Assembly: GCF_000001735.4 (NCBI RefSeq)
Contig: NC_003070.9
Span: 9,300,001-9,364,000 of the forward strand
Source of the DNA: Arabidopsis thaliana
Taxonomy: Eukaryota > Streptophyta > Magnoliopsida > Brassicales > Brassicaceae
Length of the DNA stretch: 64,000 nt
Direction: 5' to 3'
Numbering within the stretch: the stretch's first letter is position 1; each line of letters begins with the position of its first letter. The notes under the pieces are model-generated. The model had not been told where the DNA came from. It did not search any database and worked only from the letters and a program-made list of their open reading frames with translations. Made by a program: the position numbers and the translations under genes. Of the stretch, positions 47,816 to 59,825 are shown piece by piece.

Positions 47816-50800
47816 AAAGAGAGTGGATATAGTTCTTTCAAATACAAACCTCTCACCGATCACTCTATCAGCAATATATTTATTGTACTTGAAATCGGTC
47901 TCGACATGCCGACAAATTAAAAATATCTTATATTCTTGAACTAATTGTGTATTAGTAATATATGATTTCATCAATCTATATTAAAAAGAAAAAAAAAAAC
48001 TTTTCTCATCATATATGTGGTTAGTGTAGAGTCAAGTTCATGCGAAATCAATATCAATTATTAGTATAGATTTAGTATAACCTAATCATACTAACAAGTA
48101 GAACGCAAATCGGATTCGATCTTAAGGAATCCTGATCCTACCTACATCCAAACTAGTAATATGTAGGCCAGGAAGGTGCCACAACACACACACGTATTCC
48201 TACAATAATTAACGAGTTTATTAATACTATTTAAACAAAATTAAGAAGATTCTCTGCGTGATCCGAAGTCCAAGGACGTTGTTTAGTAATAATAATCTAT
48301 AAATCTTTGGAACATCGTCTTTACACTGTTCCACAAGTAATTCAATATATGAACATATGCTTCCATCAATGTATAAGGACTAAAATAATGAGTTATGATT
48401 ATTATTATTTTTGTAAATGGAAGAAAAAACAGAGATTGCGAGACAACACATGCCATGTTTTAAAATCTCGGGGATGGGTTGGTTTTATCGTTATATGTCT
48501 TTGACCGTCAACAATGTTTGGCTCCTCGATCGTTTTTTAACCTTTTAACCCATACTATGAAATGTCCGCAACTACTATTTACTTGTGACATGATAAGCAT
48601 CTTCACATTAAAATCTTGATATTGGTCGGTCTAGGGTTTGCCACAAACAGATAACAATTTGTTGAAAAAGTTACACTTGTTTTAAGAAATAATAATGTAT
48701 AAGAAAACAAGTGTACTCTCTATAGCTGAGTACTAGCTAGCTAGTAGTGTAGTCAGTTAATTTAACTTTATCAATTGATATTTATTCGAGGCATATTCTT
48801 TTTCGAATTTCTATAACCAAAATTTGTGGGGGGTTTTTCATGAAGAATTTGTGGGTTTTAATGATGTAATTTAAGTCAGAGAAAACGGCATAAAACTAAG
48901 AGATGGGGTTCCTAATTAATAGGAAAGCTACTGATCTCGGACTGCGTGTAAGGGTAGGTCTCATTAATAGTAGCATATGCATGTTTTGTATTCACTCCGC
49001 CGGAATTAACCGTATCATTCTCTCAGCTTCCTATTCAAATTAAACCTTCCATGTCTCCTTTTGAATTCTGACTTGGACGAATCAAATAGTCTAATTGGAT
49101 ATCGATATCCAATTCCTATAGTGTTTTTGTTGTTTATTGCTTTAAATGTGTGTTCATCAATGTATTTTCATGTTACATGTGTCTATATATCAATGTATAT
49201 CCGAATATGAACTATAGTAGTCGCTTCCAATTGGATGATTCTTTTCATAGTAATCCAAGAGGTTGATTTAGTTTTTTCGGTACAAGTAATCTGTCCTGTA
49301 GCTTTGGGGTTATTTTCAAACAAAACATGTATACATATATACTAATTTCAAACTTTAAAGATACCAAACCATGCAGAATCAAATTATGTCAATACAAGTC
49401 TTATAAAAGACAAATACATATTTTCATTATTTAGCTTAAAAAATTAAGAAAATTTTGTAATTTTATTTTGTTTTTAATGAATAAATAGATCAATCTTGTC
49501 CTTTTTATTTATGGTCCTCTGTAAACAATGACAGCAACGATGGCAAATAAATAAAGTATTCAGAAGTTAAAATACACACATATATATAGATCAAGACCTA
49601 TATCTTGTTGACAACGAAAACAAAGAAAGAAGATTAATAGATCAAATCCGAGTTAAAGCAAACATCTACCACATAATAAATGCAATGCAAAATCAACGAA
49701 CTGAATCCAATCGACAATCAAATGCCTATCTCTGCATCTACCACATGCTACGTACTCAAAATCAGATTTTTATGGAAGGTATTAAAAAAATCAGAGTTGT
49801 CAACTGTAATTACATCCAAAACATGATCCGTAATTTGGCTTCAACATTTTTTGGTGTTTTCTTGTACCATATGTCCTACACTCTTTTCATGATATAGACC
49901 ACCACACTAAAGAAAAATAATAATTAATCTTATAAATGACAGTGATTTTTTTTCTTTTCACGATCATGTATAGGATAACAATCATATTATTTTCAAAAAT
50001 ATTTGGATGTTACATTACATCAAAGGTCAAACATGGATGTGTGAAGAACAAACTTATACATGTTCCAAAACCATTGAATTTCCAAAAAAAATCAATGTAA
50101 AAGTTTGAAAGATACAAAAAAAATGGTAAAAAAGAGAGAAGTGATTAAAAAAAGGGACAATGAAGTAATACATATAACGTGGGGATGCAATGGTGGTACT
50201 GACAGAGAGAGAAGGCAAAGAGGGACAGTTTAGTTTGGCGATAAACACACATTTTGCCATTTTAAACCCCACTTGATCCCTCTTCTCCTTTCCATGGCCC
50301 TCCCCTCCTTTTCTACGTCCCTTTCCCAATTCTTATTTTAATTCTTTGTTTTTTTCTACTTGGATGCGTTGAGCCAAAAATGTTGCAATGAATTAATTCT
50401 ACTTGGCCCGATTTTGGAAAGCTCTGTAGCTTTGTGGACTGACTTTGATTTGGTTTTGATTTCAGAGAGTGCGGATCAATCCATTGTTATACGTGTTTGG
50501 ATTTTTTTTTGGGTTTAGCCAAAATCGAACCGAGTGACTTGACTTAAGCATAGTTGTATTTTTTATTATATATATTTTTTTTGGTCCCATCACTAGTCAC
50601 TGAAAACCTCTACAATATCCCTTAAGATAGGTTCTAATCGTCGTATCATACGACTCGTATGAGACGATACAAACACTCTTTGGTAAAGTATCACTATTGG
50701 TTTAGCACTGGATCTTAGTTATTTGATACCCTTTCTATTTAGTTTCAAAATTTGAATTCTCCATGTCACATTCATTATACAAACGTTTTTTGTTGAACAA

Positions 50801-51371
50801 ATTTTACATTCATTCATAAAAACAAAAGAATACATTATCACAAAACATATATAATAAGATAAATTATTAAATAGAATTTTTTTAAAATAGACATACAATA
50901 AGACTAGTCGTCTGATATAGACTCTGCACATTATACGGACTTACATTTGTAAACTCCATCAACTCTTATCCATCTATTGTTTAGTCATGTTCAATATTGA
51001 GAAAAATTAAAGGAAATTAACATGTAGCCTTTAAATTTTCAATAAAGGTCGTTAAGTTGAAGACTTGAAGTTGATACTACACCATGTGAATAGCTCGAAA
51101 GAAAGAAGGTTAAGTGGAACAGGAATAAGAGAAAGAGAGCAAGGAAAAAAACTTGACGTGGGTGAGTTTTACACATATAACAATCAAGAAGTTGTTCTCG
51201 TGGGAAAGTAAGTTTAGAAGCTTACCAAAAATAAACAGTATCTTTTTGTACTAAGCGACTATGAAAAAAACTGAGAACAAATAATAATAAATATTTGAAA
51301 GCTAAAGACACCCTTATTAAAGAAACATAACCCACACCCTCCCTCCATGCACTTGTCTCTTCTCCTTCTTA

Positions 51372-51570
51372 TTCTTCTTCTTCTTCTTCTTGATCTTCTC
51401 TCTCTTCATAAATTTGCATTATAAAAACACATCCACTTTGCTCCTCCCTCTTCAACACCTTCTTCTCCACTCTCATTCTCTCTTTCTGACACATTAACTA
51501 CTTATCCTTCTTGCATTCTTCTCTCTCTCTACACCCAAACAAACACACTTATAATATATCAAGAAAGAAG
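51372..51570 (+). promoter_or_regulatory. KDR core promoter and leader
   Basis: A (CTT)n tract (51372-51391) is followed by a TATA box TATAAAAAC at 51420-51428 and a CT-rich leader up to the ATG at 51571. Transcription probably starts near 51450. Confidence 0.6.
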
Positions 51571-52474
51571 ATGTCTAGCAGAAGATCATCACGTTCAAGA
51601 CAGTCAGGAAGCTCAAGAATCTCTGACGATCAGATTTCCGATCTTGTTTCTAAGCTCCAACACCTCATCCCTGAACTTCGCCGCCGCCGTTCTGACAAGG
51701 TATACACTTCAAAATAACAAATTTTAATCTATCTTTCTTGCATATACATACTTATTTTGTATACTTGTATAACTTAGCCTGCACATGGACTTAGAAAGTT
51801 CAAATGAATAGGAACCATATAGTATATAATAACTAATTAATATGCATGGTGAAATCCAACGGCGTGTAGACATGTGGCCTACAATTAACTATACGTAGAT
51901 AAAGTAACATTAATTCACAGCCTCATTTATGCATATATCTTGTTTGTTCTTTGAATGTTTTTTTGCAATTAAATTTTACAAGTTGGTGGTGTGGGACTCA
52001 GTTTGTTCCCTTCCTACTTCCACGTACCTTAACTACATGTCTCCCCATTACTCTTCTCTACCTATATACTCACCATAATTCTATATATAGCTGAGGAATA
52101 TGATAAATAAATTGTGGCCGTTTATACCGTTGTGCACATTGAAGTGGCAATCATGAGAAAAAACTAAAGTTCTGTTAAAAGTTTGAAGATATATATGAAA
52201 TTGTTACAAAGAAAGAAAAAAGGCAGTAGCACATGTTGTCACGTACTCTTTGTAAGGGATATAATGATCGTTTTTTGTACTTTAAAACTAATTGTAAAAT
52301 GTTTAAACTATTGGACAGGTGTCAGCATCTAAGGTACTACAAGAGACTTGCAACTACATCAGGAACTTACACAGAGAGGTTGATGACCTCAGTGACCGTT
52401 TGTCGGAACTCTTGGCTTCGACGGACGACAACAGCGCCGAAGCAGCCATCATTAGGAGCTTGCTTAATTATTAA
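51571..52474 (+). CDS. KDR: Atypical (non-DNA-binding) HLH protein KIDARI/PRE6
   Basis: Two exons (51571-51699 and 52319-52474) give 94 residues. After a Ser/Arg-rich start ([16 protein letters not shown]) comes a helix-loop-helix: [17 protein letters not shown], then [20 protein letters not shown]. The basic DNA-binding residues, including the HER glutamate, are absent. This is the PRE/ATBS1 family of HLH proteins, which pair with inhibitory bHLHs such as IBH1, AIF1 and HFR1 and so promote cell elongation. KIDARI is known to repress light signalling through HFR1. The intron interrupts the domain between loop and second helix, as in its paralogues. The name is assigned from sequence and position (At1g26945). 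Confidence 0.93.
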
Positions 52475-53772
52475 ATCCGCATTACTTAATCTGAGAGCTA
52501 TTAATCATCCGTTTCCGGCCACCAAATTTATCTTATTATGGGTATCGTCTGTTTACTTCTACATCATATATTATGAGATATAGCTAGGGTTTCGGGTCAT
52601 TGTTAGGCCAACTCATATATTTATATTTAATATATGGTTATGTATGTATGTATGCATGTTAATTGTATCTGAGGGTCCAGACCTGGCGTATAGTAGCCTG
52701 TGTATCATGAGATCCTCTAATATTTATGATTAATGACACGGTCCGTTTCCTTTTTTACTATACTGATCTACTGTTATAAGTTTCGTTTATCATATCTTTT
52801 TCTATAATTAACAAGCTGAGGAGATTATCGGTGTATGCTCGAAATTTCTTAGTTGAAGAAATTAAGAACAATATATGTGTATGCCAAATAAATAAGTTAT
52901 ACTTGGAAGTATGTCAATACAATTTTATCAAAAAAAATAAAATGGTATGTATATACAATTTAAAAACGTGGAGAAGTTGTGTCTGAATTTAAATTGTTTA
53001 AAATATGATAGAAACAGACGAAGACCTCGATGTTTTCGAAGTCGTTTAGTTTGGATTATCTGTTTTTTAATGTTATCTGTAGTATATGGTATGGTCGTGC
53101 CATTTTATTTAAATCCTCTTGCATGTGATCATTAATGTGTTATCTTCGTCGTGTATATTATAACACGTATTGACTCGATAATTACGGTATTAGTGTGGTG
53201 TTATTAATGGAGTAGATAATTTATGATTACGTGTTAAAAGTAAAATGTATTGGGATATAAGGTTACATACCTTTTCTTTGAACAGAGAAATTCTTGCGCC
53301 TGAAAGTTAAATATAATCATGTACTGTATCAGTTCCCGTTTTTTTTCGGTCATTGATTTTTTTTTTCGGGCAACACATTAGTTGTTTTTATTTATGAGCA
53401 CCAAAGACTAAGTAGAATTTTAAAAACATGATGAAATATTAATTATGACTTGAAGACATTTGAAAGTGTGATACATGTTTAGGAGCTGGTAACACGTTTT
53501 TAATGATAATCTCTCAATTTAGTATAGAATAAAATATACATATTTTGTATTATTCTGACAAATCAAATAGTTTTGAGTTATCACAAACTCTACAAGAAAC
53601 CCATCTAAATTATAGTATAAGAAAATACTCCGGAACGCCAACCTTTACTTAATCAACCCTAAGTTGACGACCCAAAAAAAAAATTAACCTTTAAATCATT
53701 TGAATAATGGCCATAGGCCCAAATATGTTAACAAAAGAGCCTTGGCCCAGTTCCTGGCTAGACTTCCTTTCA
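52475..53772. other. KDR 3' flank and AT-rich spacer
   Basis: 3' UTR with several ATGTATGT words (52639-52660), then AT-rich spacer. No gene recognised. Confidence 0.5.
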
Positions 53773-54291
53773 TTTTCTGTTATTTTTTTTTTGGTAAACC
53801 AACGGGAGGGACTGCCGTCTTTATTCAATAGAACCAAAAATAAAAAATTACATGGGCACATGTCTAGCCCCAGCAACACCTGCAGCATCCTCACGCATAA
53901 TCGAATCGACAAACGGAAGACCTGAGTCAAAAGAAAGAAAGCCTAAAAGTAAACTAAAAGCATAGTTTGCTAACTCGTCAGCAAAACGGTTAGCTTCCCG
54001 ATAAACATGCGAAACTCGGACTATCCAGTCCTTTGATGAGAAGCCATAGCACAAACGTACTAGGAATGACAACAGATGAGAGTCTTCTATCCCTGTCGTG
54101 AGAAAACCAGCCACCAATTTTGAATCTACCTCAAGCTCCAGCCGCGTTATACCCTTCTCCCAAGCTATAACCAACCCGTAGTACACACCCCAAAGCTCTG
54201 CTAACGGAGCCGTGCACCGCCCTAAATTCAGGGCAAAACTTCCTCGCCAATCCCCGTACTCGTCCCGCAAAGCTCCTCTTTTTCTGTTATT
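53773..54291 (-). mobile_element. 5'-truncated LINE with intact RNase H tail and 12-bp TSD
   Basis: TTTTCTGTTATT stands at 53773-53784 and 54280-54291. The 495 bp between them are a LINE tail on the minus strand. The poly-A is the T run next to the left repeat (from 53785). The frame reads without a stop from the right border to TGA at about 53850-53848, about 143 codons: RGALRDEYGDWRGSFALNLG, then CTAPLAELWGVYYGLVIAWE, LELEVDSKLVAGFL and VSHVYREANRFADELANYAF. These are the RNase H motifs of Arabidopsis LINE ORF2. The catalytic N-terminal Asp strand is cut off at the 5' border. The reading frame continues by chance into host DNA upstream to 54336. The clean TSD and unbroken frame indicate a young insertion. 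Confidence 0.92.
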
Positions 54292-56125
54292 GTAGTGTGT
54301 GATTTGGCTTGTTCTCGCAAACATATATACCAACATTAAACAATACTCAAGTTTGTCCCCCCAAAAAAACTAATACTCAAGAAAATATACAAGTTGTTTT
54401 TCCATTTCAACAATTGGCCTTAGCCATATGTGTATACTACAATTTAAGATTGCATAATACATTAAGAAGGAATAGGCTTGCAATGTGATTTTTTATTAAG
54501 CAAAAAAATGAAAAAATATATATTTTGTGTACACCTTTTGATACTAAATGAAAAATTGAGCATATTTATTTATATGCGTTTGTTTGTATGTCGTTGAATT
54601 GCACTTTTCATATCTCATGCAACATAAAAAATTCATAGAATAAATAGTTTATGCTTTTAGATAAATACAATTGAGGTTAAAACACACAAAAAAGAACAAC
54701 TCGTGGTAATTTATAAAATAGTTTCAACAAAAATATTTAAACTTGTAGAATATAGACTTGTTGATTACAAAATGATTTGATAGGGAGACCAATTTATACA
54801 GTAGTTGGGCCTATATTAAAGTATTTTATCATAAAACCGACCAAAACGTCTAAGAAAGTTGATAAGTGGGGGACCTGAGAAAGAGAAGAAGAAGAAGGAA
54901 GAAACCGGCCTCGCATATAAAATGGGCTTTGTGTCAAAACACAATCTGCGGTGATGAAGAGCTTTTTGTGTCCCCCGAAAGTATGTTTACCTACCATAGA
55001 GAAAAAGTCATGTTATGTTGTAAAAGGTTTTAAAAAGAAGAAGTCTAATCATATCATAGACTAGTGAGAGTTACCATGTAGGACCTTAGAGTTTGCTTTC
55101 ATTTCATATCATTGAGACATAGACAAGTGATACCATGTAGGGCCTCTAAGAGTTTGCTTGCATATACTTCTTGACGACCAAAATCACTAGTTTTAGTTCT
55201 CGTTAGAAATAAAATTCCATTGACTTGAACACTTATGCATGCAACCATCCAAATGCTTATGTAGGGCATGCTGTTAAAAGAAATTTTAATTAGATATCAA
55301 CTTTGAAATATTTCATTAAGAATATCAGTTTTTTTTACATATCATATTTAAATTCAACTCTTTTTTTGAAGAGAAAGTGGTAAGAGTATCTAGATCTATA
55401 AACTCCCAAAATTTGAAGTATTTGTTACAAATACTCAAATTGTTCATTACGGTACATATTTAATTATACACATCTGAATTAAATATATTCACAATAAATT
55501 AATTATGATAATCTAGTGGTTGAAAAAATTACTATTAAATTGAGTGACCATAATCTAATCAATTCACTGTAATATCAATCATGGTTGACCACTGTAAACA
55601 TCTTAAATTGCAAGAATATGCTATCTTTCACAATGTCCGGAGATTATTATGAATTTCGTTTCAAAAATTCTATAATAGAAAAATATACATATATAATTAG
55701 TATGACTATGATATATCTGTCTTTCTATTCGTAAAAAACAAGAATTATCTTTAAAAATACTTGATATGAAAAACTACATAGTACATATCCGTAATCTACC
55801 AAAACGGATACAACGTAGTAAAATTAGGGATTTTCCAAAACATACAAAAGCCCATATTCCACCCCTCCAAAGACTATAATCATCCCATGTCTACCTCTCT
55901 GTCTCATCGGCTTTGAGTCTTGTCTCCTATTTTATATACTCATATAATAAACAAAATAAAACCAAATTTTCTAATCTAGCTAGTATTTAGCCTATAAGTG
56001 GTGTATACTCAGTCTTCTAATTCATTTCACCACCATCCTTCTTCTTCTTTATTTAGTTTTCTTTCTGTACTTTGAACCAAGACAAGGTGGTGGAGAGGAG
56101 AAGAAGAAAACAACCAACAAGAGAC
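54292..56125. other. Spacer and promoter of ATHB-23
   Basis: AT-rich. TACCATGTAGG is repeated at 55073 and 55132 within a weak tandem duplication (flanked by GAGTTTGCTT words at 55091 and 55150). A CTT-rich leader (about 56039-56050) precedes the gene. No other gene recognised. Confidence 0.5.
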
Positions 56126-57239
56126 ATGTCTTGTAATAATAATGGCTTAGCTTTCTTCCCTGAAAATTTCAGTCTCCAAAACCATCACCAAGAAGAAGAA
56201 GATCACCCTCAACTTCTTCAAGACTTCCATGGTACATCATCTCAATTAACACCTTTGTTCAAAATTTCTAATCCTTTTTTTTTCTACTTCTCAAGATCTT
56301 CTCTGTTTTTAGGGTTTCTAGGTAAAAGATCTCCAATGAACAACGTGCAAGGGTTTTGTAATCTAGATATGAACGGAGATGAAGAATATTCAGACGATGG
56401 ATCTAAGATGGGAGAGAAGAAGAGGAGATTGAACATGGAACAATTGAAGGCACTAGAGAAGGACTTTGAGCTTGGTAATAAACTTGAATCAGATCGAAAA
56501 TTAGAGCTAGCTCGTGCCTTGGGATTGCAACCTAGACAAATTGCTATATGGTTCCAAAACAGAAGAGCTCGATCCAAAACCAAGCAGCTTGAGAAAGACT
56601 ATGACATGCTTAAGCGTCAATTCGAAAGTCTCAGAGATGAGAACGAAGTTCTTCAAACTCAAAATCAAAAGCTTCAAGCTCAGGTAAAAGCAGAAACTTC
56701 ATAACACAAAAGTACTCTGTTTCTTTTTTAATCTTAAATACTCTGTTTTTTAAATCATATATTTCATAAAATATGAATCTTTTTTAGTTGAATTTTATAA
56801 AAACAATGCTCTTTTTTGTTTTTTATTGATGTTATTCTTTCAGTTTCGAATTCATAATTTGGAATATATTTGTTTTAGGTCAAAACATAATTTGGAATCA
56901 TTTTGCAATTTTACGTTCTTTCTTAAATAGTTTGTGTAAATTATGCAGGTAATGGCATTGAAAAGCAGAGAACCAATAGAATCAATCAATCTGAACAAAG
57001 AAACAGAAGGATCATGTAGTGACAGAAGTGAGAACATTTCTGGTGACATCAGGCCACCGGAGATCGATAGCCAATTCGCCCTAGGCCATCCACCGACAAC
57101 TACAACGATGCAGTTTTTTCAGAATTCATCGTCAGAACAGAGAATGGTGAAAGAAGAGAACAGTATCAGTAACATGTTCTGTGGAATTGATGACCAGTCT
57201 GGGTTCTGGCCATGGCTTGACCAGCAACAATACAATTGA
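56126..57239 (+). CDS. ATHB-23: HD-Zip class I transcription factor ATHB-23
   Basis: Three exons (56126-56231, 56313-56683, 56949-57239) give 255 residues. The homeodomain spans about residues 70-127 ([20 protein letters not shown] and then [20 protein letters not shown]). It runs straight into a leucine zipper (about 128-163), which is broken by the last intron. The C-terminus is Ser/acidic with a typical HD-Zip I aromatic end ([12 protein letters not shown]). HD-Zip I factors bind pseudo-palindromic CAATNATTG as dimers; ATHB-23 is linked to leaf, root and phytochrome responses. Its close paralogue is ATHB-13. The first intron (56232-56312) is 81 bp, in frame and without a stop. The start ATG at 56126 gives the known family N-terminus. 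Confidence 0.95.
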
Positions 57240-57820
57240 ATGTGGTCGATCTGTTCTTGTTTGTATTAAAATTTTCGTTTTCTTTAAGTGGTCAGATGAA
57301 CCAATTCATGTTTCAAGAATCTATATTTAGTCTATATGCACCAACTAAGCTAGTAGTTTTTTTGGGTAATGTGATGTAAGAGAATTAATGGGGGAAATAT
57401 TCATCATATTATATGATAATTAATCAATCATATGGGCCATATGATTAGACATTAAAAAAAGTCTGAACCATGTGCTTTTATATCGTACAACTAATATCCA
57501 GAAAACTCTAAGAAATAAAAATTTTAAAAACCCACCCAAAAAGACTTTTCCATGAAACAAATTATGCTTATGTCATAATTAAGTCTATAAGATGAACAAA
57601 AATAGAAGACATGATCTTAAAAATAGATCATTAATTACGATTAGCGGTACAATAAACTGTAGAAATCATATAGTTAAATGGCACGGTTGAAGTAAAATGT
57701 GAAGTGTGTGAAAGAAAGAGCATCAATTTACAGATTCCGAGGAGAGGATGCAAACAAATAGGGTTGGAAAGTGGTCATTCTCTTTCTGAAAATGGACCCA
57801 ACACTTTTTACCCTTTCATC
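57240..57820. other. ATHB-23 3' flank
   Basis: 3' UTR and AT-rich spacer; nothing structured seen. Confidence 0.5.
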
Positions 57821-58125
57821 GACACTGACATTGCCCGACGACTCCAAATTTGTTATTCATATAAGCCATCTCTTAGGCTATGAATGGTGACATACACCGT
57901 ACCCAAAACCGCACCGCAACAGTGTCAAAATCTCTACATATACATATGTATTTATATATTTTTGTTACTATTTGAACCGCACCGCACTTCTTCCGTACCG
58001 CAAAACGCAGTCGCCATTCGGACCTTTAATTAAAAAATAATAATAATTAATAACACACACCATGACTTACAAAAGTTGTGAACCACCAAGGCACTAAGTT
58101 TGGAGTCGTCGAGCAGTGTCAGTAA
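57821..58125. repeat. Long-armed inverted repeat enclosing a possible hAT-like MITE
   Basis: ACTGACATTGCCCGACGACT and the eight bases after it (57824-57851) match the complement of 58096-58123 at about 25 of 28 positions. Between the arms lie two direct ACCGCACCGCA words (about 57909 and 57977) and a second, inner pair: ATGAATGGTGAC (57880-57891) against the complement of 58010-58021 (CCGAATGGCGAC). No coding frame. Either one element with long ends or a small element inside an older inverted repeat. Confidence 0.65.
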
Positions 58126-59825
58126 CGGTGCTCTTTATACATTATATCTCTACCGTTTAACTTGTATTGGAGCCGCGTTTTAATTAGTAAGTGGTGTATT
58201 TTGCATCGCACCGATACAAATGTTAGCAATCACACACCCATGGAATCTATGGGTTTTGTTTTTTTTTTTTTTTTCCGAATATGTGTAAAAAGACCTCATT
58301 TGACTGGTAAATTAAAACCTATACGAGTATTAACAATGACTAAACGAGTTAAAATGGAATTGCATAGCATTAGAAAAAACTTTTCGGAAAATGAAAAGGT
58401 GATAAAGTTTCCATTGATGATTAGTCTAGCGCCGGGTGGAATAAAAATTGACTGGGGAACAAGAAAGCGACAGAATCTGAAAGCCAAGAGGGCAAGAGGA
58501 TTATCTTCGTATTCTAACGTTGACAACCAAACACCGAGGTTAAGCTTGTAAAATGTGTCATTTTGGACTAATTAATTCAAGAATCTTCATGGGATCATGT
58601 GCATTTCCTTAATCTAATGTTTTATTGGTTACTGTAATATTCTAAGGATATTTTCTTATACGCAAATTTTAAATCTTTGACATTTAGGGTGACGGTTCTT
58701 CATATGCCAACACGCAATTCCACTTCTCTAAGAACAATTAGTTTTAAAATGTAATACATAATAATTCAATGACTCTAACCAAATAAATAATTACCTGTAA
58801 AGAAGAACTTGTTATGTGGCCATGTGCATAGAGGTTTAGTTCCCTAATGAAGTATTCACTTCCAATGGACACGCCGAACATACATTGACCACAGGAATGT
58901 AATGCGGAAAGTATCAATTACTTCTTCGATGGAATTTTATATTCCATTTGTTATGTACTATACATTCTTAAGAAACTAAGCATTTATTTTAAAAAAATTT
59001 AATTAGATAATTCATTAACTTAAAATAAATTTTAATTTTATACTATTAGATTTAATTTATTATAGTTTAATTTAATTTAACTCAAATTAATTTAATTAAA
59101 ATAAACTTAATTTTTCATTTTATTTTAAATTGCTGATTAAAATCAAATTTATTTATTTAGTTTTATTTTTATTGTATATTAAATTAACTAGTTTTTTTTT
59201 TTGTAATTTTAGCATTCGCTGGCAACCAATGACTAATGAATGGGACCAGTCGCAGGAGGTCGATGAAATTTCACTCGTATATGTATTCTCATTTTCTTTT
59301 ATTTACGAAGACAAAGATGATATGATGATTTGATGATGCTGCGGTCACTACTCGCTGCTTCTTTACATCCAATTCAAATTATAATGCCTCTATGATTTTC
59401 TGCAAATACTTATCTCTTAAGGAGTATTAAAATGGGAATTATTTCATCTTATATATAGTTAAACCATAATCTCTCAAAAGTAATGTTCGTGATCGAGTCA
59501 CGCATTGAAATAAATTAACCATATTTTGGATATGCATCTTTGGAAGTGAAAGCAGACCAAATCAGAGATGAGTGTTGCACACGTTTGTTTCTGTTTGACC
59601 ATTCTCATATTACTTCAACTTTTGTCTTTTATGTTGTTTTTGTTCTGCCCTGTTTTCTTTCTCATTGCAATGTCTCTATCCTCTGTTTCTTCTTCCCATC
59701 TTCTCTCTGTTTTACTTTTAATCTTTTGTCCTGTATATGAAACTTTTTATTTGCTACATTGGATATGATAATTTTTATTTCAATTCTTGCATCCAAGTTT
59801 TATTTACTTTCTCTGAGTTTTTCTA
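58126..59825. other. Spacer and promoter of the RLCK gene
   Basis: A 129-codon frame at 58162-58551 is interrupted by a T run and has no recognisable domain. 58970-59210 is extremely AT-rich, made of AATTTAATTTA-like words. The last 300 bp are a T-rich leader. Confidence 0.45.

Larger units (their letters stand above)
44963..51371. other. Long gene-poor AT-rich region upstream of KDR
   Basis: Over 6 kb without a recognisable gene. It contains a T-rich low-complexity block (46331-46379), a (TG)n tract (47796-47815) and a purine-rich block at 50130-50220. Short frames on both strands look accidental. The proximal 1 kb is likely KDR promoter. Confidence 0.5.

Noticed and set aside
53848-54336. 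162-codon minus-strand ORF as a host RNase H gene
   Set aside because: The TSD and poly-A show it is a LINE tail; the first about 19 codons are host DNA outside the insertion.
58162-58551. 129-codon ORF between ATHB-23 and the kinase
   Set aside because: Contains a T-run-coded Phe stretch and no domain; nothing points to a real gene.
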